Source: Firmicutes bacterium UBA7523 (GTDB lineage Bacteria > Bacillota > Dethiobacteria > Dethiobacterales > Dethiobacteraceae). From it: DNA of 29,724 bases. The position numbers and the translations under genes were made by a program. The notes under the pieces were generated by a model. The model did not search any database. It saw only the letters and a program-made list of their open reading frames with translations, and was not told where the DNA came from. Shown here piece after piece: positions 15,524 to 23,825 of the stretch. The stretch is from the NCBI GenBank assembly GCA_002479415.1, contig DLMZ01000009.1, positions 35,876 through 65,599 on the forward strand. Reading direction: 5' to 3'. Each line of letters starts with the position of its first letter. Positions within the stretch are counted from its first letter, which is position 1.

Positions 15524-16270
15524 TTATCGTTCTCTTTTAATAATATTTTGCGCATTTTCAAATTTATCAACGGAACTTTTATCATTAACCAGTATGCAGC
15601 GGGCGCATTGGGGCCTGGTGTTGGCCTCTATAAACCAAACCTTGCCTTCCTTGTCTAATGCCATGTCCAGGCCAATAATCCTAAAGGGAAGACTGGACCC
15701 TAGGATGCCAGATATTTGGTGTGACAGATTAATCAGTTCTTTCAATGTGGCCATCGGATCCTGTTTCTGGTCGTATTCCAGTATAATGTCATTTAGAGGG
15801 TAATCCTTGGCTCCTTTTGATACATTGGTTACAACAGCATCTTCCCGTGATGCGACTTTGGCCGCCGTGAGGGTAAGTTCCCAAGTATCATATGGTTTTT
15901 GCATCACCATCCGTATATCAAAAGGACACCCTTTGTATGTTGCTAGATCGATTCCCTGCTGAATGATATATGTTTTTTTATCCATCATCGCTTCAAGTTC
16001 CGTTTCTAGATCAGCCGGGTGGATAAGTTTTGCAACTTCGTTGTCGGCAAGCTCATATTCGTATGTGCTGAGTTTCTTGATACGAATAACCCAGTTTCCC
16101 TGCCAACCCTTATTAGCTTTGACATATATACTACCATAACCGTCCAGCATTCTTTTTAGGTTCTGGGAGTTATACCAGACGGTCTTGGGAACATGCCTGG
16201 CTACTATGGGATGCTTAAACAGAACTTTGGCTTTGATCATTTTACTTTTGATGTCCCGATGTTTAATCAC
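15524..16270 (-). CDS. YheC/YheD-like ATP-grasp protein (spore-coat-associated family), short form
   Basis: An ATP-grasp enzyme of the YheC/YheD family, some members of which associate with the Bacillus spore coat. Seen: VARHVPKTVWYNSQNLKRML, the nucleotide-binding strand GSIYVKANKGWQGNWV, the DIRMVMQK motif, and near the C-terminus IGLDMALDKEGKVWFIEANTRPQ, which carries the metal-binding acidic and Asn residues. I chose the GTG at 16270, which has AAGGGGAG 5 bases upstream; a TTG at 16288 overlaps the previous stop but lacks a ribosome site. At 248 residues it lacks the N-terminal region of full-length YheC/D proteins. It is the last gene of the glycan operon, directly after the second double glycosyltransferase. 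Substrate unknown; ATP-dependent ligation is family knowledge. Confidence 0.8.
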   Translation of the reverse strand: MIKHRDIKSKMIKAKVLFKHPIVARHVPKTVWYNSQNLKRMLDGYGSIYVKANKGWQGNWVIRIKKLSTYEYELADNEVAKLIHPADLETELEAMMDKKTYIIQQGIDLATYKGCPFDIRMVMQKPYDTWELTLTAAKVASREDAVVTNVSKGAKDYPLNDIILEYDQKQDPMATLKELINLSHQISGILGSSLPFRIIGLDMALDKEGKVWFIEANTRPQCARCILVNDKSSVDKFENAQNIIKRER

Positions 16271-16284
16271 GTCCACTCCCCTTG

Positions 16285-18117
16285 TCAAGGTAACTGCCTT
16301 CCGGTACCCGGGATAAAACTGTTATCTACAGACTTTAGCTGTGCTATTATTTTTTGCATCTCTCCTGCGTATAACGAATAGATAATTTCGGTTTTGGCAG
16401 GTAGCTTCTTTCTGTTGCACGGTTCATATTTTTCTTTGTTGATTATTTCAAACCCGCTGAAGTGATAGCAGACTACTTCAGTATCGTCAAACCAGATACC
16501 GTCACCTTTCGAAAACACTTTAAAATCTCTTTTTATATTCCAGGGACCGGAATTAATGCCTATGTTTTCAGATATTCTGACCCCGTGAAACCGGCGCGGC
16601 CACTCATCCAGGTATTTTTGATCCGTCCACAGCCCGAACTCCCGTATGTCATAACACCATTTTAGACATTTTTGACGCCATGAGTATAGGCATTTCATGC
16701 CAATTTTATCCCTTTTAAATCCAATGAGACCGGCTGAGTATCTGCCTACCTTTTTGCTCCATTTTGGGCCGAGCCACATCTTAGTAATGAAAACAGAGTA
16801 GCTTCCCCATTCTTCAAAAATTTTCGTTGCATCTTTAAAGAAAAATATATCCGCGTCTACGTACAGAATTGACTCCAGATTGTAATTGTTCTTCAACAGG
16901 TACTCTATAAACGGCGCCTTTAAGGTCCAGCAAAACTCGTTAAGCTTTCGTTGCTTCTCAACTTTTGCCAGTTTTTTGTTCTTGATATTTTTCAGGCTGA
17001 CCAAGGTTACTTTGGGCAGCTTCATTTTGTCCAACAGCTCATAAGCCGTGTCATCCACGCACAATACCCAGAAACGAAACTGCTTGGTATGCCGTTGCAA
17101 GGAATAGTAGAGCGCTAGGCCTTGGAGCAGGTAATCCTTACTCAGTAAGGTGCATATGTGTGGCAATGAGGCGTCTTTCTTTTCATTGGCCGCTAGGTTA
17201 AAGTAGTTGCTTATCAGCTCTGCCTTTGGCCTGGACGGCGTGTAAAAATCTTTGTCGACTTTACGTATTTGCTCCATAACCTGGTTGCAGGCTTTGATGT
17301 AGGGCAGGTACACCCACGTGATTACATTGTCTGAAAATGGCATACTGTAAATGCAAAGGTCAAATTCGTTGCCGTCATAGTACCTGAAGCCATAATGATG
17401 AAAAAAAATTAGCCTTTCACCGTTTACAAGCACATAACCATCATCCTTGGTTGTTTCAGTACCGGTAATAATGTACGGGGTGACATTAACACCCATATTT
17501 TTGATTACACCGACGTTGGCGAACCTATCCCGCCAGTCATTGACATAGACCTGGTCACTCCAGAGGTTATGCTCATGTTTGTCATAGCACCACTTGATCA
17601 ATTTTTTTCTAAACCAATCCAGGCATTGGAGTGAGTGCTTATCTCTCTTAAATCCCATAAAGCCTGTATTATATCTGCCAAATAGTTTAATCTTGGGTTT
17701 TTCGTTTTTTCTCCATCTTTCCTCGGTAAGCATAATTGAGTATTGTCCCCATTCTGCAAAGATGGGCGAAGGGCCTGAGTAAAAGAAGGTGTCTCCGTCC
17801 AGCCAGACGATATGGTCTGCCTGAGGGAAGTGCTTGAAGACAAAAAGCATGATTGACGCTTTTGAGGTCCAGGCGTATTCTTTGTCGTTGCGTGTTTTCT
17901 TCACTGCAACCAATTGATGGTCGTCTCTTTCCACGTCGGAGAGGGAGAGAATTGTGGCATTCTTTAAATTCATCTGTCCATACAGTCTTTTGACCTCGTT
18001 ATCCAGGCAAAACATGAAAAAGTGAAAATCCTGATCCCATTTCAAAAGGGAGTTATACAGCAGCAAACCCCTGTAAGCATAATTCTTGCTGAATGTTGAG
18101 CAGTAGTAGTGAGTCAT
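16285..18117 (-). CDS. Double-domain glycosyltransferase, copy B
   Basis: A 610-residue cytoplasmic protein made of two related GT-A-fold glycosyltransferase modules, about 1-290 and 315-600. Module 1 begins HYYCSTFSKNYAYRGLLLYNSL and has the metal/nucleotide-sugar motif DGD at 107-109 (IVWLDGDTFF). Module 2 repeats the pattern (HICTLLSKDYLLQGLALYYSL) with DAD in ILYVDADIFFF. Both modules keep the downstream NTGFMGF/SAGLIGF and WSDQVYVNDW/WTDQKYLDEW blocks, so both could be active. No membrane segment is visible. It overlaps the stop of copy A by 4 bases (ATGA) and is clearly its paralogue: first 25 residues nearly identical, same length. Donor and acceptor are unknown; UDP-glucuronate or UDP-xylose are likely donors, given the neighbours. 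Confidence 0.82.
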   Translation of the reverse strand: MTHYYCSTFSKNYAYRGLLLYNSLLKWDQDFHFFMFCLDNEVKRLYGQMNLKNATILSLSDVERDDHQLVAVKKTRNDKEYAWTSKASIMLFVFKHFPQADHIVWLDGDTFFYSGPSPIFAEWGQYSIMLTEERWRKNEKPKIKLFGRYNTGFMGFKRDKHSLQCLDWFRKKLIKWCYDKHEHNLWSDQVYVNDWRDRFANVGVIKNMGVNVTPYIITGTETTKDDGYVLVNGERLIFFHHYGFRYYDGNEFDLCIYSMPFSDNVITWVYLPYIKACNQVMEQIRKVDKDFYTPSRPKAELISNYFNLAANEKKDASLPHICTLLSKDYLLQGLALYYSLQRHTKQFRFWVLCVDDTAYELLDKMKLPKVTLVSLKNIKNKKLAKVEKQRKLNEFCWTLKAPFIEYLLKNNYNLESILYVDADIFFFKDATKIFEEWGSYSVFITKMWLGPKWSKKVGRYSAGLIGFKRDKIGMKCLYSWRQKCLKWCYDIREFGLWTDQKYLDEWPRRFHGVRISENIGINSGPWNIKRDFKVFSKGDGIWFDDTEVVCYHFSGFEIINKEKYEPCNRKKLPAKTEIIYSLYAGEMQKIIAQLKSVDNSFIPGTGRQLP

Positions 18118-19946
18118 AAGCGGTGTTTCCTTTCAAGGCTGCTAATAAAATTACTATCTACAGACTTTACCTGGGCAATTATTTGACGAATCTCCTTTAC
18201 GTATACCGAGTAAATGTTATCAGCCCTAGCAGCCCTTTTGTTCCATCTGCACAATTCAAACTTGTTTTCCTTAATAATCTGAAATCCGCTATAGTGGAAA
18301 CATACCAGTTTCGTATCGTTAAAATAGAGGACATCATTTTCCTTTTTAACCCTGATGCCTATCCTTATGTTCCATGAACCGGCATTTACGCCTTTGTTTT
18401 TTGATATTTTTACTTTGGAGAACTTCTGCGGCCATTCATTCAAGTATTTCTGGTCTCCCCACAGCCCTTTTTGAAACCTTTTGTAACACCAGTTAAGGCA
18501 CTGTTTCCTCCAGTATTTGAGGCAGCGCAGCCCGTTTCTATCCCTTTTAAAGCCTACAAGCCCCGCTGAATACCTGCCGAGCCTTTGCTCCCACTTTTTG
18601 CTTTGCCACAATCTCGTCAGGAAGACGGAATGTTCTCCCCACTCGTTGTAGATATCTCTTGCGTCCTTAAAGAAATACAGATCGGCATCCAAATAAAGAA
18701 TTGAATCAAGATTGTAATTGTTTTTCAGCAAATAATATATAAACGAAGCCTTCAGTGTCCAGCAAAATTCATTCAGTTGTCGTTCTTTCTCAATTTTAGC
18801 CAGTTTTTTGTCCCTGATAATTTTCAGACTGACTAGGGTAACGCCGTCCAGATTCAATTTTTCAAGTAAACTGTAAGTTGTATCGTTAACGCATAAAATC
18901 CAGAGATGAAACTGCTTGGTATGCTTTTTTAGTGAATTATAAAGCGCGAGGCACTGGATTAAATAATCCTTGCTCAAAACGGTGCAGAAATTTAGCATTT
19001 TTTTTGCGTTCTCATTGGTGGCTAGGTTAAAATAATTCCTGATATATTTTTCTTTTGGCCGGGCAGTTAGGTAGAAATCTCTGTCAACTTTGCGTATTTG
19101 CTCCATAATCTCATTACAGGCCTTTATATAAGGCAGATAAATCATTTTCAGCACATCGTCAGATAAATACTGTACAAAGCGACAAAGCTCAAATTCATTG
19201 CCATCGTAATAGGTGAATTGCGAGTAGTGGAAAAAAACCAGCCTTTTCCCGTTAATATAGATATATTTGCCGTCACCGGTTACCTTGTTATCTACAATCA
19301 CGGGTGGAGTGACATTGATGCCGATATTTTTAACTACCGTCACGCTGCTAAACCTTTCCGGCCAGTCATTTACATAAACCTGGTCACTCCAGAGTTTTTT
19401 TTCTTCCCTGGCATAGCACCACTCAATCAACCGATCTCTGAACCAATTCAAGCATCCGAGAGCCTGTTTATCCCTTCTAAACCCCATCAGGCCTGTATTG
19501 TATCTGCCGTAGCGCTCTATATTGCGCTGTTCCGCTTTGTTCCATCTGCCCTTATTTAGCATGATGGAATGTTGGCCCCATTCTTCGAAGATAGGTTCCG
19601 GGTCGGAAAAAAAGAGTGTATCTCCATCCAGCCAGACGATATGATCGATGTGCTCGAAATTACTTAAAATATGAAGCATGACGGAGGCTTTTGAAGTCCA
19701 GGCATATTCCTGCTCGTTACGCATTTCCTTCACTGCCGGTAATTGTGGGTCTTCACTTTCTACGGCGGACATGGATATTATTGTGGCATTTTTTAAGTTC
19801 ATTTGTTCAAACAGTTTTTTTACCTCATCGTTTAGGCAGACCATGAAAAAGTGAAAGTCTTTATCCCAGCGCAATAGGGAGTTATACAATAATAACCCTC
19901 TGTAAGCATACCCTTTGCTAAATGTTGAGCAGTAGTAATGGGTCAC
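18114..19946 (-). CDS. Double-domain glycosyltransferase, copy A
   Basis: A 610-residue paralogue of the next gene with the same two GT-A-like modules. DxD motifs are D107-G-D109 (IVWLDGDTLFF) and D420-A-D422 (ILYLDADLYFF). Conserved blocks NTGLMGF/SAGLVGF and WSDQVYVNDW/WGDQKYLNEW occur once per module. Each module ends in a His-Tyr block (FFHYSQF; CFHYSGF), which could complete the active site. The start is GTG at 19946 with AAAGGAG 10 bases upstream; there is no ATG at the equivalent position. Equal length and same module order in both genes mean the domain fusion came before the gene duplication. The exact GT family is not recognised with certainty; it recalls GT8-like and related proteins. 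It follows the cupin gene by 33 bases. Confidence 0.82.
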   Translation of the reverse strand: MTHYYCSTFSKGYAYRGLLLYNSLLRWDKDFHFFMVCLNDEVKKLFEQMNLKNATIISMSAVESEDPQLPAVKEMRNEQEYAWTSKASVMLHILSNFEHIDHIVWLDGDTLFFSDPEPIFEEWGQHSIMLNKGRWNKAEQRNIERYGRYNTGLMGFRRDKQALGCLNWFRDRLIEWCYAREEKKLWSDQVYVNDWPERFSSVTVVKNIGINVTPPVIVDNKVTGDGKYIYINGKRLVFFHYSQFTYYDGNEFELCRFVQYLSDDVLKMIYLPYIKACNEIMEQIRKVDRDFYLTARPKEKYIRNYFNLATNENAKKMLNFCTVLSKDYLIQCLALYNSLKKHTKQFHLWILCVNDTTYSLLEKLNLDGVTLVSLKIIRDKKLAKIEKERQLNEFCWTLKASFIYYLLKNNYNLDSILYLDADLYFFKDARDIYNEWGEHSVFLTRLWQSKKWEQRLGRYSAGLVGFKRDRNGLRCLKYWRKQCLNWCYKRFQKGLWGDQKYLNEWPQKFSKVKISKNKGVNAGSWNIRIGIRVKKENDVLYFNDTKLVCFHYSGFQIIKENKFELCRWNKRAARADNIYSVYVKEIRQIIAQVKSVDSNFISSLERKHRL

Positions 19947-19979
19947 TGTCGCAGCACTCCTTTGAATGTTCCTGTGATA

Positions 19980-20381
19980 CTAGAGAATAATAAATGGAAA
20001 GGTATCAGAGTCCAGTTTGTCGTATTCCCTGGTTGATACCGCAAGGATGATAAGCGGCTCTTCAACTTCGTTTTTAAACGCGTGAGCCACACCGGGGGGT
20101 ACTTTAATAATTTTGTTGTCTGCGGCTAAAAGCTCAAGTTTATGCACTGTTTCCGTCGCAAGATTTTGCAGTGCAATTGTTGCCCGGCCGCTGACAACCG
20201 CAAAATATTCCAGCGTGATTTTATGGTAATGGTTGCCCCTGACGGCTCCCTTGCCGGTGTAGATAAGGTAAACCTCTTCGATATTGCCTGCTTCCAGCCG
20301 GCTTTGCATTAGTATTTTTTTCAGAGACCCCCGCGCATCTTCAAATGGCATTATATCTGTCAGTTCAACCTGCGGTATCAT
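19980..20381 (-). CDS. Cupin, FdtA/WxcM-like sugar 3,4-ketoisomerase family
   Basis: A 133-residue single-domain cupin. The start ATG at 20381 has GGAAGGGGTGA 7 bases upstream; the longer open frame would overlap the dehydrogenase gene. Seen: DARGSLKKIL, the family motif RGNHYHK (metal or active-site His residues), then EYFAVVSGRATIAL and the second cupin motif VPPGVAHAFKN. FdtA/QdtA proteins convert dTDP-4-keto-6-deoxyglucose to the 3-keto isomer, but no 4,6-dehydratase gene is seen in the window. The true substrate may be another NDP-4-keto sugar, or the protein may be a related binding cupin. It sits between UDP-glucose dehydrogenase and the double glycosyltransferases. Confidence 0.75.
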   Translation of the reverse strand: MIPQVELTDIMPFEDARGSLKKILMQSRLEAGNIEEVYLIYTGKGAVRGNHYHKITLEYFAVVSGRATIALQNLATETVHKLELLAADNKIIKVPPGVAHAFKNEVEEPLIILAVSTREYDKLDSDTFPFIIL

Positions 20382-20398
20382 CCAGTATTCACCCCTTC

Positions 20399-21772
20399 CT
20401 ATACGAGACCGACGCCGAGATAAGAGCATCCTGCCATCTCCAGGGATGCTTTATCCAAAACCCTGCGTCCATCCACAACAAGCGGATTTTTCATTAAACA
20501 TAAATACTCCTCCGGGGGTATCTTTATAAATTGCGACCATGAGGTTACCAGGATGACGGCATCGGCATCGTGCAGGGCAATTCTGTAGTCGGTTGTGTAT
20601 ATGATGGAATCCGACGGTGGAATAATAGCTTTCATGTTGGCTGCGGCAACCGGGTCTACAGCAAAAACCTTGGCTTTTTTCTCCAGCAGGCTGGTGATGA
20701 TGGCGATACTGGGCGATTCCCTCACGTCGTCGGTTTCGGGTTTAAATGCGAGACCCAGCACCGCGATTTTTTTGTTTGCAAAAGTACCGAGCAGTTGTTC
20801 CAGCCTGCCGAGCAATCTCTGTGGCTGCTCGACATTTATCCTGAGGGTGGACTCAATAATGCGCGGCCGGTAACCCTTTGCAGTGCTGAAGGAGACAAGT
20901 GCCATTACGTCCTTGGGAAAACAGCTGCCACCAAACCCGCACCCGGCCTGCAGGTACTGGTTTGCCTCGGGATTGACCAACAAGCCTTCTATTTTGGGGT
21001 TAAACCTTTTATCCAAAGTTACGGCTGTCATAACTTCTTTGATATCGATTCCGCCTGTCGTTTCACAAATAGAGGCTACTTCGTTTGAATAAGAAATCAA
21101 TGTCGCCAGCAGGGCATTGGCCGTATATTTTATCATTTCAGCAGTCCTGAGGTTTACCTTGATAATCGGGGCATCAAAGAGGCCCTCATACACTTTGCTC
21201 ATGCCGGCAAAGCTTTTATTATCAAGTGCACCAATTACTATTCTGTCGGGATACATGAAATCTTCGACTGCTTTGCCTTCCCTTAAAAATTCAGGGTTCA
21301 TAGCTAGGCCGAATTCACCCGGGTCTTTACCAGAAGTAGCTTTTAGAACATTCTTTACTAGAGTATCGGTAGTGGTGGGAACGACTGTGCTCTTAACGCA
21401 CACAATATGATAGTCTGATTTATCCCTCAGTGCAGTTCCTATTTCCCGGGCTGAATCTTCTATATAGCTTAAGTCAATACCCCCGTCGCCCGAGGGAGTT
21501 CCCACTGTGATTATTGATACTTCTGAAGTCAATACCGAACTTCTTAAATCATTTGTCGCAACCAAACTCCCTGAAACTACAACCTGTCTCAGTAGTTCCG
21601 GCAGCCCAGGTTCGTAGATGGGTGTTTGTAGTTGATTTATTCGTTCAACTATATCCAGATTTTTATCTACACAGGTTACCTGATGCCCTTTGGCAGCCAG
21701 GCATACCCCTGTTACGAGACCCACATAACCAGTTCCGACGATTGTAATTTTCACTCCATGCAGCAGCTCCAT
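20399..21772 (-). CDS. UDP-glucose 6-dehydrogenase
   Basis: Oxidises UDP-glucose to UDP-glucuronate with two NAD+. A 457-residue protein of normal family length. The NAD-binding motif GTGYVG is at 13-18, GTPSGDGG at 91-98, the NPEFLREG block at 159-166, and the catalytic Cys is C284 in GFGGSCFPKD. The C-terminal UDP-binding domain carries AVLGLAFKPETDDVRESPS. A related UDP-N-acetylmannosamine dehydrogenase cannot be excluded, but the motif set fits Ugd best. The start ATG at 21772 lies 4 bases after the SDR stop; a GTG at 21754 is an alternative. With the upstream UXS-like gene it would form a UDP-glucose to UDP-glucuronate to UDP-xylose route. Confidence 0.93.
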   Translation of the reverse strand: MELLHGVKITIVGTGYVGLVTGVCLAAKGHQVTCVDKNLDIVERINQLQTPIYEPGLPELLRQVVVSGSLVATNDLRSSVLTSEVSIITVGTPSGDGGIDLSYIEDSAREIGTALRDKSDYHIVCVKSTVVPTTTDTLVKNVLKATSGKDPGEFGLAMNPEFLREGKAVEDFMYPDRIVIGALDNKSFAGMSKVYEGLFDAPIIKVNLRTAEMIKYTANALLATLISYSNEVASICETTGGIDIKEVMTAVTLDKRFNPKIEGLLVNPEANQYLQAGCGFGGSCFPKDVMALVSFSTAKGYRPRIIESTLRINVEQPQRLLGRLEQLLGTFANKKIAVLGLAFKPETDDVRESPSIAIITSLLEKKAKVFAVDPVAAANMKAIIPPSDSIIYTTDYRIALHDADAVILVTSWSQFIKIPPEEYLCLMKNPLVVDGRRVLDKASLEMAGCSYLGVGLV

Positions 21773-21776
21773 TTAA

Positions 21777-22835
21777 TTAATATACTTCTTTGTACCATGC
21801 TAAAGTTCTTGTTAGTCCTGTCGCCAGGTTTATCTCGGGCTGATAATTAAGAAGACTCCTGGCTTTAGTTAAATCAGGGCATCTCCTTTGAGGGTTATCT
21901 GTAAGATAATCAGCCTCGCTGCTTTTACTGAATTCTATTTCAACCCCACCAACCAATTCGGCAATTATAGTTGCCAGCGTTTCAATGCTGATTTCCAGAT
22001 CATCATTGCCTACATTAAATGCCTCTCCGTCGTAACGGCAGAGCAGGGCTTTAAAGAAACCGGTGACAGCGTCACTAACATAACAAAAGCTTCTTGTTGG
22101 CAACCCGTTACTTAAAACAGTTATTTTTCTTTTGCTTAGGGCGTCGCTGAAAAAATCAGGTATTACCCTTTTGTCATCAAGTTTCAATCCCGGCCCGTAG
22201 ATATTAAAAGGTCTGACTGTTTTTACCGGCAGGCCGTATTCCCGGTGATAGAATACCGCCAAAGTTTCTCCCAGCCTTTTTGATTCATCGTAACAGGCTC
22301 TTGGACCAGTGCAGGATACATTACCGTTATAATGCTCAGGGGTAGGTATAAATTGGGGCGAAGGGTCACCGTATATCTCACTGGTTGAAAAGAAGAGAAA
22401 GCCTTTAAGATTTTCGCCTTTCCCTAATTCCAGCAAATTTTTCAGACCCAGCACATTCGTTTCAATCGTTTGCAGTGGATATTTTCTGTAAAAGGAGGGA
22501 GAAGCGATGCTTGCGGCATGGACTATATAATCAAAAGGGCCTGCTAAATCAATTGATTTTACAATATCCGCTCTGATTACCCGGAAGTGTTTGTTGCCCT
22601 CCAGGTGCTGAATACGTGTCGGCGTTCCGGAGATAAAGTTTTCAATGCAAAAAACAGTGCATGGTTTTTTGAAAACATTCTCGTTACAATAGTGCAGCAA
22701 ATCAAGGAAATATCCGCCAAGAAAGCCGGCACCGCCGCTGATAAGCCATTTGCTTCCCTCGATTGCGCTTAATTCTGCTTTTAAATTATTATAAATATTT
22801 TTAATGTCTGCTTGGATAACAGCACTTACTGGCAT
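21777..22835 (-). CDS. NAD-dependent sugar epimerase/dehydratase, UDP-glucuronate decarboxylase (UXS)-like
   Basis: A 352-residue extended SDR. The Rossmann motif GGAGFLG is at 34-40, preceded by an unusual ~28-residue N-terminal extension. The active-site Ser/Thr block is STSEIYGDP (150-158), followed by GPRACYDESKR with catalytic Y182 and K186. The sequence from GNVSCTGPRACYDESKR through FNIYGPGL and TRSFCYVSDAV follows UDP-xylose synthase closely, so the likely reaction is decarboxylation of UDP-glucuronate. A dTDP- or GDP-sugar dehydratase role is possible. GGGAGGTGA precedes the ATG. Its stop lies 4 bases from the UDP-glucose dehydrogenase start, supporting a shared pathway. Confidence 0.82.
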   Translation of the reverse strand: MPVSAVIQADIKNIYNNLKAELSAIEGSKWLISGGAGFLGGYFLDLLHYCNENVFKKPCTVFCIENFISGTPTRIQHLEGNKHFRVIRADIVKSIDLAGPFDYIVHAASIASPSFYRKYPLQTIETNVLGLKNLLELGKGENLKGFLFFSTSEIYGDPSPQFIPTPEHYNGNVSCTGPRACYDESKRLGETLAVFYHREYGLPVKTVRPFNIYGPGLKLDDKRVIPDFFSDALSKRKITVLSNGLPTRSFCYVSDAVTGFFKALLCRYDGEAFNVGNDDLEISIETLATIIAELVGGVEIEFSKSSEADYLTDNPQRRCPDLTKARSLLNYQPEINLATGLTRTLAWYKEVY

Positions 22836-22844
22836 TAGTGTGAT

Positions 22845-23810
22845 TCACCTCCCGGTACCAATGTACAGTTCGATATTTCTTTCATACCAGGCAATGGTCT
22901 TGTTTAACCCATCCTTTAAAGGAATTTTGGGCTCCCAGTTTAATACGTTTCTTATCTTGCCGATATCGGGGCGAGGTTTCCAAACTTCATTAGATCTGTA
23001 GGGAATGGCTCCGTAATTAGGCTTTGTGTTGTTCTTCATCAACTCGTATACCATATCCACGTAATAATTCAACTGGTGGACAGTCCCGCTGCCGATATTA
23101 AAAACCGCATTATTACATTTTATGTCTGACGCTGCCAGTACAAATCCGTCAATAATGTTTTCAATGTAGCAGTAATCCCTGTATTGCTCACAGGCGGTTA
23201 AGTCTACTCTGGAACCCTTAAGCAAAGAAAGGATAATGTGAGGGAAGAATTTATGGCTGCCCTCATTTTCCCCGAAAATGCCGAAAGCCCTTAGCGTAAC
23301 TATATCAATGCCGGCCTCAGCCGCAAGCTGGTGCGCCATAATTGTGGCGGCCGCCTTGGTGCTGCCGTAAATATTAAAAGGTTCCAACACAGCATCTTCG
23401 CTGACAATCTCTTGTTTATCCCCGTATTCCATGCACGAGCCGATATGGAGAAACTTTTCACAACCCGCTTGTTTTAGGGACTTCATCAGGTTTACGGTAC
23501 CCAGGATATTAGTTTGAGCAGCTGTAGACCAATCCTTCTGACGGGAATCAACGCCGTAAGCAGCCATGTGAAATACGTAGTCAGGCATAATTCTATTTAT
23601 GCAGGCATTCAACTTTTCAAAATCCCTGATGTCGGTGCGACAGACGGCAATGTCATGCCTTATCTCGTTAAGCCGCCATAAATCTGAGTTTTCTCTAGCG
23701 ATTATCGCAACCCGTGCGTTTTCCTTTACCATTCTTTGGGCAACGTGAGAGCCGATAAACCCGCTGGCACCTGTTACCAGGATATTTTTACTGGCGAAGT
23801 CACCGGACAT
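22845..23810 (-). CDS. NAD(P)-dependent extended SDR, nucleotide-sugar epimerase/reductase
   Basis: A 321-residue extended SDR. TGASGFIG at 13-20 binds the cofactor; the active site has S125 (HIGSCMEYG), Y148 and K152 (NIYGSTKAA). The C-terminal region has the usual YRDYCYIENIIDGFV and FNIGSG blocks that bind the nucleotide sugar. The GSCMEYG and YGSTKAA pattern recalls CDP-paratose/abequose-type synthases and related reductases, which fits the adjacent glucose-1-phosphate cytidylyltransferase, but an epimerase or dehydratase role is possible. GGAGGCACATT precedes the ATG, which lies 15 bases after the cytidylyltransferase stop. Substrate not determined. Confidence 0.8.
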   Translation of the reverse strand: MSGDFASKNILVTGASGFIGSHVAQRMVKENARVAIIARENSDLWRLNEIRHDIAVCRTDIRDFEKLNACINRIMPDYVFHMAAYGVDSRQKDWSTAAQTNILGTVNLMKSLKQAGCEKFLHIGSCMEYGDKQEIVSEDAVLEPFNIYGSTKAAATIMAHQLAAEAGIDIVTLRAFGIFGENEGSHKFFPHIILSLLKGSRVDLTACEQYRDYCYIENIIDGFVLAASDIKCNNAVFNIGSGTVHQLNYYVDMVYELMKNNTKPNYGAIPYRSNEVWKPRPDIGKIRNVLNWEPKIPLKDGLNKTIAWYERNIELYIGTGR

Positions 23811-23825
23811 AATGTGCCTCCTTAA

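Noticed and set aside
20382..20429. 16-residue Arg-rich extension of the cupin gene into the dehydrogenase gene
   Set aside because: The ribosome site GGAAGGGGTGA lies inside the extension, right before the ATG at 20381.
20570..21088. Plus-strand open frame of 172 codons opposite the UDP-glucose dehydrogenase
   Set aside because: Antisense to a gene with intact catalytic motifs; Cys/Gly/Trp-rich translation without domains.
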